Source: Staphylococcus xylosus NJ
Lineage (GTDB): Bacteria > Bacillota > Bacilli > Staphylococcales > Staphylococcaceae
Direction: 5' to 3'
Length of the DNA: 64,000 bases
NCBI RefSeq assembly: GCF_000338275.1
Contig: NZ_ANMR01000035.1
Coordinates: 62,001-126,000 of the forward strand
Shown here: piece after piece, positions 35,435-42,994 of the stretch
Numbering within the stretch: the stretch's first letter is position 1
Layout of the letters: each line of letters opens with the position of its first letter
Notes under the pieces: generated by a model
Database searches by the model: none
The model's input: the letters and a program-made list of their open reading frames with translations, nothing else
Told to the model about the DNA's origin: nothing
Made by a program: the position numbers and the translations under genes

Positions 35435-35768
35435 CCCCCAAACACCTCTTTTCTTAATTATTTAAAATACACACACATAACTTCCTCAAAGTAACATTTT
35501 CTTCCTTAAAAATCAGACGACATAAAAAGAAACTTTCTAGTTATTGAACCAAAAAGTTTCGTAAATTAAAGCTTTTATTAATTTTTTTAACACAAGTCTA
35601 TATCATAGTAGAAAAGGACGATAATTTCAATTGAATGAGGTTAAATTAAAATTGTATCCGTTAACTAAATTATATTTTAGTTATGTGTACTAATTAAAAA
35701 ACTGTATGAACGACATGCTCCATTAGTTTTATGTTATATATTAATTAGTTATTCTTGTCACACCTTAA
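35435..35768. other. Intergenic region
   Basis: 334 bp, very AT-rich, with no supported gene. AAACTTTCTAG ... AAAAAGTTTCGT around 35530-35566 could form a weak hairpin; nothing else stands out. Confidence 0.4.
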
Positions 35769-36533
35769 TTAAAATGGATTTTGATTCAACCATTGGCCAC
35801 CATCCATAGTCATACATGCACCATTTATATAGCTAGCTTCTTCTGATAATAAGAACTTAGCTAAACTAGCTATTTCTTCTGGTTGTCCCATTCTACCTAA
35901 TGGAACACTATCAAGCGTTTGTTGCTTAGCTTCTTCTGATAAACTAAGTTTTCCTGATCCCCCTGTATTATCAATCGGTCCTGGCGCAATTGCATTGACT
36001 GTAATACCATATTTACTTCCCCACTCTACTGCTAGTGTTCTTGTCATAGATAATACACCAGCTTTAGCACTTGCTGAATGCACCACCCCGACGCCAGCTC
36101 TCCATGCATAGGTCGCTACCATATTGACAATGCGTCCTTGTTGACCATTTTTTATCCATTCTTTACCGACAGCTTGTGTACAATACCAAGTTCCATTAAG
36201 GACAATATCTATAACAGAGTTCCAACCATTGAGTGATAAGTCTTCTGCCGGACATAGAAAATTACCTGCCGCATTATTGACCAAGCCATCGATTTTTCCA
36301 TATGTTGCTATTGTTTTATCTACTGTGTATTGAACCCTTTCAGGGTCCCTCACATCCATATCTATACATAACACTTGCCCTTCAAACTTCTCCATTTCAG
36401 CTTTGGCCGCTTCTAATCGTTCTAATGAACGACCAGTAATTACAACATTTGCACCTTCTTCGGCAAATCTTGTTGCCATTGCTTTACCCATACCACTACT
36501 ACCGCCTGTCACAATGATTACTTTATCTCTCAT
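35769..36533 (-). CDS. fadH: 2,4-dienoyl-CoA reductase-like SDR
   Basis: A 254-residue short-chain dehydrogenase: TGGSSGMGKAMA cofactor site, the NNAAGNFLCP segment characteristic of 2,4-dienoyl-CoA reductases (Bacillus YkuF/FadH type), SASAKAG in the catalytic region and INGACMTMDGGQWL at the end. The enzyme would reduce dienoyl-CoA intermediates of unsaturated fatty acid breakdown with NADPH. In the catalytic segment the usual tyrosine position reads HSASAKAG, as in the YkuF type. The start at 36533 is 7 bases after AAAGGAG; an in-frame ATG two codons earlier is too close. A cre-like site lies 51 bp upstream. Confidence 0.88.
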   Translation of the reverse strand: MRDKVIIVTGGSSGMGKAMATRFAEEGANVVITGRSLERLEAAKAEMEKFEGQVLCIDMDVRDPERVQYTVDKTIATYGKIDGLVNNAAGNFLCPAEDLSLNGWNSVIDIVLNGTWYCTQAVGKEWIKNGQQGRIVNMVATYAWRAGVGVVHSASAKAGVLSMTRTLAVEWGSKYGITVNAIAPGPIDNTGGSGKLSLSEEAKQQTLDSVPLGRMGQPEEIASLAKFLLSEEASYINGACMTMDGGQWLNQNPF

Positions 36534-36583
36534 GTGCATTCTCCTTTAAATAAACGACTTAAATTAACACGTCAAATAACTAT

Positions 36584-36597
36584 AGTAAGCGCTTACA
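36584..36597. promoter_or_regulatory. cre-like site upstream of fadH
   Basis: AGTAAGCGCTTACA has the palindromic core GTAAGCGCTTAC and fits the cre consensus with one end base off. CcpA control of a fatty-acid catabolic gene is plausible. Confidence 0.6.
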
Positions 36598-36758
36598 CAT
36601 AATTGTACCTTACTTATCTATCATTAGTAAATAATCTTAATTATTCTTAATTACACGTATTTAAATATATAAAGTAACAATTATTATAAATTTTTAAACT
36701 TTCTGTAAATCTAGTAAAAAGCACCTTGATATATGCTATATTGTCCATGATATCGCAA

Positions 36759-36770
36759 ACCGATATCGGT
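36759..36770. promoter_or_regulatory. Possible PadR operator
   Basis: ACCGATATCGGT is a perfect 12-bp palindrome, and a second GATATCG (36749-36755) lies just upstream, 13 bp away start to start. The pair stands about 60 bp before the padR start and just after a TATGCTATATT -10-like stretch, a good place for autorepression. Confidence 0.35.
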
Positions 36771-36827
36771 TAACGTTATTAATAATTAAAGGGGCTGTAT
36801 AATATCGATTCTAAATTAGAAAGACGT

Positions 36828-37106
36828 ATGTTTCTCGGATTTATTTATATCCATATTTTGCATCATGCTAATGAACATCCTATTTATGGTAGCTGGATGA
36901 TGGATGAGTTAAGAACACACGGTTATGCAATGAGCGCTGGAACGTTATATCCTCTTTTACATCGAATGGAAGATGAGTCATTACTTGTTAGTGAAAAAAC
37001 TGTCGTTGCCGGTAAACAACGTAAGAACTACACAATCACTCCATTCGGTGAGAAAATGCTAGAAAAAAGCCATCAGAAATTAAAAGAAATTGTCGGAGAA
37101 ATTTGA
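36828..37106 (+). CDS. PadR family transcriptional regulator
   Basis: A winged-helix regulator of at least 92 residues with the PadR core ILHHANEHPIYGSWMMDEL and AMSAGTLYPLLHRMEDE followed by the wing (VVAGKQRKNYTITPFG). It precedes chrA by 19 bp, so it probably controls chromate export. The start is uncertain: the best ribosome binding site (AAAGGGG, 36788-36794) is followed 9 bases later by ATC, in frame and eight codons upstream (I-D-S-K-L-E-R-R then M). The first canonical start is the ATG at 36828, with only a weak AGAAAG before it. Confidence 0.85.
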   Translation: MFLGFIYIHILHHANEHPIYGSWMMDELRTHGYAMSAGTLYPLLHRMEDESLLVSEKTVVAGKQRKNYTITPFGEKMLEKSHQKLKEIVGEI

Positions 37107-37125
37107 ACTTGGGAGGGTATCTGTT

Positions 37126-38280
37126 ATGAAATATCTTGAAGTATTTCTCGTAGCTCTGAGGTTAGGCTGTACTTCATTTGGCGGCCCAACAGCACACCTT
37201 GGTTACTTCTATGATGAATATGTGAAACGGAGACAATGGCTGACAGAACAACAATACACCAATTTAGTCGCATTATGTCAATTTTTACCTGGACCCGCTA
37301 GTAGTCAAGTTGGATTCGGTATTGGTATAACTAAGGCGGGGTTGATTGGCGGCGTAATTTCATTTATTGGATTTACTATCCCCTCGGTAATTATATTAAT
37401 GCTTTGCGCCACTTTACTTTTAGCTTACAACAACGATTTAGGTTGGACACATGGCCTAAAATTAGTTGCCGTTGCAATTGTATTAAATGCAATTATAGGC
37501 ATGGGGCAAAAATTATTGTCCGATTTAAAAACAAAAATTTTAGCATTGTTCACCTTAGTGGTAGTTATAACAGTCATTCATCCATTAGCACAATTAAGTG
37601 CCTTGACTGTAGTGGCTCTAGTTGGATTAGCGCTTTTTAAAGAAACAGATGAACAGAAAGATTCGATAAAAATATTTAATATTCCACGAATAGTAGGCGC
37701 CATCTCTCTTATACTATTTTTTAGTCTTTTATTTATCTTACCTATATTGAATTTTATCACTAACAATTCGTGGATTAATATGGTCGACAACTTTTATCGT
37801 TCTGGTGCTCTTGTATTCGGCGGTGGACATGTTGTCTTACCTTTATTAGAACAATCATTTGTAGCAACTGATATGATTAGTTCCGATGACTTTTTATCAG
37901 GTTACGCATTAACACAAGCAGTACCAGGGCCGTTATTTACATTTGCCGCATATATTGGAACCGTTATGTCTGGTATTACAGGTGGTATCATTGCAACAAT
38001 TACTATATTCTTACCAGCCTTTTTATTATTAGTTGGGGTTTTACCTTTTTGGGAGCACGTACAATCAAATCGCTACGCAAAATCAATGCTAAAAGCTGTC
38101 AGTGCTGGCGTAGTAGGTATTTTAATCGCAGCTTTTTATGACCCAATATTCACGTCATCAGTAAACACCAATATGGATTTCGCATTTGCTGCTACATTAT
38201 TTGTATTATTGGCATATTGTAAAGCACCATCTTGGTTAATTGTAATTTTAGGGGTATTACTTGGAGTGCTATTTTATTGA
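37126..38280 (+). CDS. chrA: Chromate transporter ChrA
   Basis: A 384-residue two-domain CHR-family transporter with about ten or more membrane helices. Both halves carry the repeated family signature: LRLGCTSFGGPTAHLGYF / FLPGPASSQVGFGIG in the N-terminal half and FGGGHVVLPLLE / TQAVPGPLFTFAAYIG in the C-terminal half. ChrA exports chromate, probably by proton antiport. GGGAGGG lies 8-9 bases before the ATG at 37126. It forms a two-gene operon with the PadR gene. Confidence 0.93.
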   Translation: MKYLEVFLVALRLGCTSFGGPTAHLGYFYDEYVKRRQWLTEQQYTNLVALCQFLPGPASSQVGFGIGITKAGLIGGVISFIGFTIPSVIILMLCATLLLAYNNDLGWTHGLKLVAVAIVLNAIIGMGQKLLSDLKTKILALFTLVVVITVIHPLAQLSALTVVALVGLALFKETDEQKDSIKIFNIPRIVGAISLILFFSLLFILPILNFITNNSWINMVDNFYRSGALVFGGGHVVLPLLEQSFVATDMISSDDFLSGYALTQAVPGPLFTFAAYIGTVMSGITGGIIATITIFLPAFLLLVGVLPFWEHVQSNRYAKSMLKAVSAGVVGILIAAFYDPIFTSSVNTNMDFAFAATLFVLLAYCKAPSWLIVILGVLLGVLFY

Positions 38281-38376
38281 TCCTGGATATTTCTATTTAT
38301 TTAAAAGAAATATCTTTAGTTTTAAGTATTTTATAAGAAAATTTTCATCCTAATAATATATACTCTATACAATAAA

Positions 38377-38402
38377 AGCCCGAAACATATATGTTTCGGG
38401 CT
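38377..38402. terminator. Bidirectional terminator
   Basis: Perfect stem AGCCCGAAACATA / TATGTTTCGGGCT between chrA and the convergent small membrane gene. Confidence 0.85.
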
Positions 38403-38409
38403 CGCTATT

Positions 38410-38631
38410 TTAATTTCTATTTTTAAACTTATTTATACCATAAATAGTTAATGATACTATCATCATAAAAATACCAATAACTAAAAAGAGAAAACCATAC
38501 TCCACTAAAATCCATGGCTCTCGCAATATATTGTTTTCATCTACGTAACTTGGTATCATGAGAAATAAAACTCCTAACGCAATTCCGATTATCATGCTTA
38601 TAACACTTGCGATCAAAAACTCTTTACTCAT
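38410..38631 (-). CDS. Small DUF3955-like membrane protein (73 residues)
   Basis: Two membrane helices (about 6-27 and 45-66) joined by a loop with PSYVDENNILREPWILVE. The same pattern, PSYVSHDGVLHEPWFLVP, occurs in the C-terminal half of the HTH protein encoded divergently 210 bp away, so the two genes share this domain. AGAGGAG gives a good ribosome binding site. Function unknown; it may pair with the regulator's membrane part. Confidence 0.75.
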   Translation of the reverse strand: MSKEFLIASVISMIIGIALGVLFLMIPSYVDENNILREPWILVEYGFLFLVIGIFMMIVSLTIYGINKFKNRN

Positions 38632-38841
38632 AATTTTTACATCTCCTCTTATATTAAATAATTGTATTGTTGCTAAAATTTATTATTTACTATAAGAGTA
38701 CTTATTAAAAGAAAGCATTACTATCATTCATATATGAGAGGATAGTATGTCTAGCGGTATGTGTAAAGTATCACTAGCTATTGCGTAGAATCAACTTTCA
38801 AGCGTACATTGATTATTAATTTGATAAGGGGGATAAAATAA

Positions 38842-39309
38842 ATGGATTTTGGAAATCAAATTAAATTATTAAGAAAAAAAATAAAGCTAACGCAATCACA
38901 ATTAGCAAATGAACTTAATGTTTCTAGACAAACAATCTCTGCTTGGGAAAATAATAGATATCTGCCAGATATAGAAATGATTGTAATCATTGCTAAAAAA
39001 TTCGATTTATCACTTGATGATTTAATTTTAGGAGATGACGCCATAAAAAATAAACTTGTCAGTGATGGGAGTAATATCAAACGCATTCGGCTCAGTATAT
39101 TAAGTCTCATCTTTATTTTAATTGGCATTTTGTCTGCATTTTTATTTTTAATGTTACCCTCTTATGTTTCTCATGATGGCGTTTTACATGAACCTTGGTT
39201 CCTAGTGCCTTTGAGCTTTTTTACTTTAGTGATAGGGCTACTAGTGGGCTTGCTTAATTTGTTTTTAATCTTTTTTAATTATTTTAAAAGTTCCAAATTG
39301 ATAAAATAA
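38842..39309 (+). CDS. XRE-type HTH regulator with C-terminal DUF3955 membrane domain
   Basis: A 155-residue protein. Residues 1-66 form a Cro/CI-type helix-turn-helix (IKLLRKKIKLTQSQLANELN, VSRQTISAWENNRYLPDIE). A short linker leads to two membrane helices (about 90-112 and 128-150) with the PSYV...EPW loop. It is thus a membrane-anchored DNA-binding protein, as seen in several staphylococcal and streptococcal small regulators. AAGGGGG precedes the ATG. The divergent small gene is its likely target. Confidence 0.85.
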   Translation: MDFGNQIKLLRKKIKLTQSQLANELNVSRQTISAWENNRYLPDIEMIVIIAKKFDLSLDDLILGDDAIKNKLVSDGSNIKRIRLSILSLIFILIGILSAFLFLMLPSYVSHDGVLHEPWFLVPLSFFTLVIGLLVGLLNLFLIFFNYFKSSKLIK

Positions 39310-39364
39310 TTTATATCATTTCTTAATTTGCACTCTTTTGTTATAATATTTATAAATATAATAG

Positions 39365-39511
39365 TTCTCTTATTAAGAGTGAGTGGAGGGACTTGGCCCT
39401 GTAAAACTCCAGCAACAGCTCAGACGAGCGATGTGCTAAATCCAACAGTTCTAATTTACGAACTGACAGATGAGAAGATGTGCGGAAGCTCTTCTTATCT
39501 AAGAAGAGCTA
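39365..39511 (+). promoter_or_regulatory. SAM-I (S-box) riboswitch with terminator
   Basis: The S-box core is recognisable: CTTATTAAGAGTGAGTGGAG, GGACTTGGCCCTGTAA, CTCCAGCAACAG, TGCTAAATCCAACAG and the closing GACAGATGAGAAG (to about 39478). These match the P1-P4 landmarks of the family. A terminator follows (AGCTCTTCTTA / TAAGAAGAGCT, 39487-39510, then ATTTTATTT). S-adenosylmethionine binding should favour termination, so the downstream gene would be on when methionine or SAM is short. Confidence 0.9.
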
Positions 39512-39545
39512 TTTTATTTGTAAAAAAATAAAAGGTGGTAATTTT

Positions 39546-39719
39546 ATGAAATCATTGCACGAATTATTCTCAGAACTTGAACATTGGGAAAATCATGTAC
39601 CTAATAACATGATGAGTAACATAGCTAAACTAGAACATATCAAAAACTTAAAACGTGAAATCTTCGCTCGCATAGATATTCACGATTACAAAGCAATTAT
39701 ATTAGAAAAAGAATTATAA
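39546..39719 (+). CDS. 57-residue protein controlled by a SAM riboswitch
   Basis: A small soluble protein beginning MKSLHELFSELEHWENHV and ending KAIILEKEL, rich in charged residues and likely helical. AAAGGTGG is 8 bases before the ATG. I do not recognise a family. It is the only gene behind the S-box, so a link to methionine, cysteine or SAM metabolism is expected. The codon pattern and strong ribosome binding site argue that it is a true gene. A hairpin at 39799-39847 ends the unit. Confidence 0.75.
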   Translation: MKSLHELFSELEHWENHVPNNMMSNIAKLEHIKNLKREIFARIDIHDYKAIILEKEL

Positions 39720-39798
39720 AATACGGCTATCGTATCTCAATCTATAACTCTTATCAGGCTTATACCTTGATAACTAACCGTTATATAAAGACAAGAAA

Positions 39799-39847
39799 GG
39801 GAGTACACAGAAATCATACTTTGCTACAATGATTTCTGTGCACTCCC
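39799..39847. terminator. Bidirectional terminator
   Basis: Long stem GGGAGT-AC-ACAGAAATCAT / ATGATTTCTGT-GC-ACTCCC between the small S-box gene and the convergent glycosyltransfer gene. Confidence 0.85.
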
Positions 39848-39893
39848 ATGTTATATTTACTTTTACAATTTATAAATTCTCCATACAAGCATC

Positions 39894-41381
39894 CTATTTA
39901 TGTTTACTACCAAAGGGCACATATTTTATTTTTGTATCTTTAGGTATACCTTCATATTTGTTAAATAATGACTGGTATCTTGTACTTGTTGGTGTAGCAT
40001 GATGCAAATAATGTTCAAAAGGTAATTTTTCCATCGTATAAAATTCTTTTTTAGGATGTGCTTTTATCTCTTCTTTTAACTGTGTAATTCGTGTTTCATT
40101 TTTTTGATTAATATAGAAAAATGCCCCTAAATATAATGTCGCACAGCCAATTGCTAAAACACCCAAAATCCGTTTCCATAGTTGACCAGTAATGTTCAAC
40201 TGTGAAAATAATATTAAAAAGATAATGACAAACAACGCAGAAACTGTATAAAAATTTCTTGGCCCTAATGGCGACACAATTACCAAAGGTGCACACACTA
40301 ACAAAACAGCAGCCAGCAATAAATATAACGTATATTTAACTTCTTTCGGTTCAACTACTATATGAATTGATAAAATAAATGCACTTAAAAACCATATACA
40401 AATTGATGTATTTACTAAATTAGCAGTAAGTAGTGTATGAAAATTTTGTAACGCAAATTGTTTATAAATAAAGAAATAGTATATTGGCAAAATCAATAAT
40501 CCAGTTATAACAAATGCTTGCGTCAATTTAGAGCTTGTATATAACTTAGCGTTTCTGAATAATAGTGCAATAACAACACCAATAATCATCAAGATTATCG
40601 TCATTTGATTAAAAACCGCCCAGTCAGGTAGTACTGTTGTTATTGTTGTGGTCACCTTATCAATAATGCCGGTATCACTAGATACTTTTTGGTAACTACT
40701 ACCCTCAAAAAATATTTTGCGATAATTAGGATTTATAAACATCAAAATTGTCCCTAGTGATGAAATAGCCAAACCTAATATAAATTTAGGATTTAACTTT
40801 CTATAAAGTAATACATGTAATACGATTGCTAAAATTAAAATCATCGTATTGAATAACGTTGTATTTTCCATAAAAAATTGTCCTACCAAACAGATACTGT
40901 AAAACAAAATATTAGTTATAGGATCCATATTTTTCTGCTTAAATAAAATTGTTGAGATATACCATATAATAAATAGCGCGCAGAACGTTGCAGGAACATA
41001 ATTATAAAATCCAGCAAACCAACCGTATGTTTGCTTATATATATCACTTGGTATCGTAAGCATCAGAATAAATGCACACAAATAATAATATAAACTCTTA
41101 GTTTCATTCACAAGACGTCCAATTATCCATATAATCGAAATACTAAAAATCGCATAAGACAGCCATCTAAACCAATCAAGTCGAACAGCAATAATTTCTA
41201 ACATATTACCCAAATAACGGCCATTCAAATTTGCAAAGCGTTCTTCTAGCATCTGAATACCATAATGACTATACCAATCCCAGTCGTCATGTGTTAATGG
41301 CGTAAGCATAGCCATAAAAATATAAAAAATAAACAATGCGGTTACTGTAAGGTACGTCTTATTCATCCTGAATAATTTCAT
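39894..41381 (-). CDS. Polytopic membrane protein, DUF6056-like (probable GT-C type glycosyltransferase)
   Basis: A 495-residue protein with about 10-12 membrane helices. An acidic motif follows the first helix (PLTHDDWDWYSHYG), as in GT-C enzymes where a DD/DE pair in the first outer loop is catalytic. A conserved-looking FYNYVPATFCAL region follows. The gene starts 1 base after the stop of a GtrB-like GT2 gene, behind AGAGGTGG, so the two work together: the GT2 would make a lipid-linked sugar and this protein would transfer it outside. The acceptor (teichoic acid, protein or other glycan) is unknown. Confidence 0.75.
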   Translation of the reverse strand: MKLFRMNKTYLTVTALFIFYIFMAMLTPLTHDDWDWYSHYGIQMLEERFANLNGRYLGNMLEIIAVRLDWFRWLSYAIFSISIIWIIGRLVNETKSLYYYLCAFILMLTIPSDIYKQTYGWFAGFYNYVPATFCALFIIWYISTILFKQKNMDPITNILFYSICLVGQFFMENTTLFNTMILILAIVLHVLLYRKLNPKFILGLAISSLGTILMFINPNYRKIFFEGSSYQKVSSDTGIIDKVTTTITTVLPDWAVFNQMTIILMIIGVVIALLFRNAKLYTSSKLTQAFVITGLLILPIYYFFIYKQFALQNFHTLLTANLVNTSICIWFLSAFILSIHIVVEPKEVKYTLYLLLAAVLLVCAPLVIVSPLGPRNFYTVSALFVIIFLILFSQLNITGQLWKRILGVLAIGCATLYLGAFFYINQKNETRITQLKEEIKAHPKKEFYTMEKLPFEHYLHHATPTSTRYQSLFNKYEGIPKDTKIKYVPFGSKHK

Positions 41382-41382
41382 C

Positions 41383-42330
41383 TTATTCCACCTCTTGTTC
41401 ATTCAAATTGGATTGACGAACAATATAGAGTGGGCGTTGTTTCACTTCATAATAAATTCTTCCGATATATTCTCCAATCACGCCTATTGACGTAAGCTGA
41501 ATTCCGCCTAAAAACAATACAGAGAAGATTGTTGTGAAATATCCTGGTGTAGACACACCATAATTTAATGTGTAAATAAAATTAAATAAAATATAGAGAA
41601 AACTCAATCCGCAAATAAACAGGCCTAAATAAATGATGGCACGCAATGGCTTATTATTAAATGAAATCAAACCATCGATACCATAATTTAATAATGAGCT
41701 AAATGACCATTTAGACTCTCCTTCTAACCGAGTTACATTCTGATATTCAATGACTTTCGGTTCAAAACCAATCCATGCAAATAATCCTTTAGAAAATCTA
41801 TTGTACTCTCCCATACTCACGATTTCTTTCACTGCCCGCTGGCTTAATAATCTAAAATCACCAATACCATCTTCTAGTGTGACATCAACCATTTTGTTAA
41901 TAATTGCATAATACAATTGTGACACACGTTTACGTGCTATGTTTTCACCTGTTCTATCCCTTTTAGCAACGATTTGATCTTCGCCTTCTTTAAAGTATTT
42001 AATCATTTGTGGTATTAATGTTGGTGGGTGTTGTAAATCACCATCTAAAATAATTAAAGCTTCCGCGTCTACACTTGCCTTTAATCCTGCGTACATGGCA
42101 GACTCTTTACCGAAGTTTCTTGAAAATGATATGTATTTCACTGCATGATCTTGTTGCGCTAATTGTTGAATAATAGATAAAGTGTCATCCTTGCTTCCAT
42201 CGTCTACAAAAAGCAATTCGTATTTATAATTATTGTTGCGACTATCTTGTTGCATGATTTCTGTTAATTCAGCATATGTTTTTTCAATAACACTTGCCTC
42301 ATTAAAACACGGAACTAAAATTCTAATCAT
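41383..42330 (-). CDS. Family 2 glycosyltransferase, GtrB/DPM1-like with two C-terminal membrane helices
   Basis: A 315-residue enzyme that should transfer a sugar from a nucleotide donor to undecaprenyl phosphate on the inner face. It has the GT-A start RILVPCFNEASVIEKTYAEL, LLFVDDGSKDDT, the donor-binding DxD in IILDGDLQHPP, and the GDFRLLSQRAV segment; two membrane helices fill the last 80 residues. This is the layout of bactoprenol glucosyltransferases such as GtrB and YkcC. It is the first gene of a two-gene unit with the DUF6056-like protein. Confidence 0.9.
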   Translation of the reverse strand: MIRILVPCFNEASVIEKTYAELTEIMQQDSRNNNYKYELLFVDDGSKDDTLSIIQQLAQQDHAVKYISFSRNFGKESAMYAGLKASVDAEALIILDGDLQHPPTLIPQMIKYFKEGEDQIVAKRDRTGENIARKRVSQLYYAIINKMVDVTLEDGIGDFRLLSQRAVKEIVSMGEYNRFSKGLFAWIGFEPKVIEYQNVTRLEGESKWSFSSLLNYGIDGLISFNNKPLRAIIYLGLFICGLSFLYILFNFIYTLNYGVSTPGYFTTIFSVLFLGGIQLTSIGVIGEYIGRIYYEVKQRPLYIVRQSNLNEQEVE

Positions 42331-42586
42331 AAAATAACGTACTCCTCATTAGTATTTATTAATATAAAAAATAACATATTGTATATTATACAACATACAA
42401 AAGAAATAATGTAGTTTTACTATTATTATATTGTGTTTGATTATTGGATATTCAAAAATTACATTCATTAGATGTATATTGGAGTTATGTAATAGTTCTC
42501 TAAATTAATCATATCTTGTATTGTTATTTAAATTTGAAGAGTGTATTATTTAATTATTAAATTTTTATTAAAAGGACAACTAAACC

Positions 42587-42739
42587 ATGGTAGCTGTATA
42601 TTTAAAGCCTGTTAGATTAAAAAATTATTTAAGACACGAAAAAACTGTACTGTCGGGAGTAGTCTATCATTTTTTAATTCAATATATGTACAAAGACAGT
42701 GACCATTTTTTTATTAGTGAAATCTTTATCAGTACTTAG
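42587..42739 (+). CDS. Possible 50-residue gene
   Basis: An open frame with AAAGGA about 10 bases before the ATG. The product begins MVAVYLKPVRLKNYLRH and is not recognised. It lies in a 660-bp gap between divergent genes and is followed by a terminator at 42776-42807, which is the main reason to list it. The frame could be chance. Confidence 0.3.
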   Translation: MVAVYLKPVRLKNYLRHEKTVLSGVVYHFLIQYMYKDSDHFFISEIFIST

Positions 42740-42775
42740 TTGTATTGATATACTTTTTTAACAAAATAATATAAA

Positions 42776-42807
42776 GAGCCTGGGACATAAATAGATGTCT
42801 CAGGCTC
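42776..42807. terminator. Terminator hairpin
   Basis: Stem GAGCCTGGGACAT / ATGTCTCAGGCTC followed by ATTTTC. GAGCCTGGGACATAAA is a common form of staphylococcal terminators. Confidence 0.75.
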
Positions 42808-42858
42808 ATTTTCAATTTGGCAGTAGGTGACTGAATTGAAAATACGCTTATATCAAGC

Positions 42859-42942
42859 TTTTTTCAATGCTAGTCACTATTGCCGGGGTGGGACTACGAA
42901 ATCTATGTTAGAAAATTTGATTTCTGTCCCACTCCCTTTTTT
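42859..42942 (-). repeat. 84-bp intergenic repeat, copy A
   Basis: Read on the minus strand it starts AAAAAAGGGAGTGGGACAG and ends GACTAGCATTGAAAAAA. Copy B at 46606-46689 on the plus strand differs at only a handful of positions. The middle forms a hairpin (GTGGGAC / GTCCCAC with AAATC / GATTT inside), so it can act as a terminator. Confidence 0.8.
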
Positions 42943-42994
42943 GTGCGAATTTTGATAAATTTTAAATTTAAATTTTAGAAAAGAGGCTTTCATC

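Noticed and set aside
39328..39531. 67-codon open frame
   Set aside because: It lies over the S-box riboswitch and its terminator; the RNA structure explains the sequence.
42580..42942. Idea that the hairpin plus 84-bp repeat is a mobile element
   Set aside because: No transposase, no target duplication and no terminal inverted repeats; better described as a terminator-bearing intergenic repeat.
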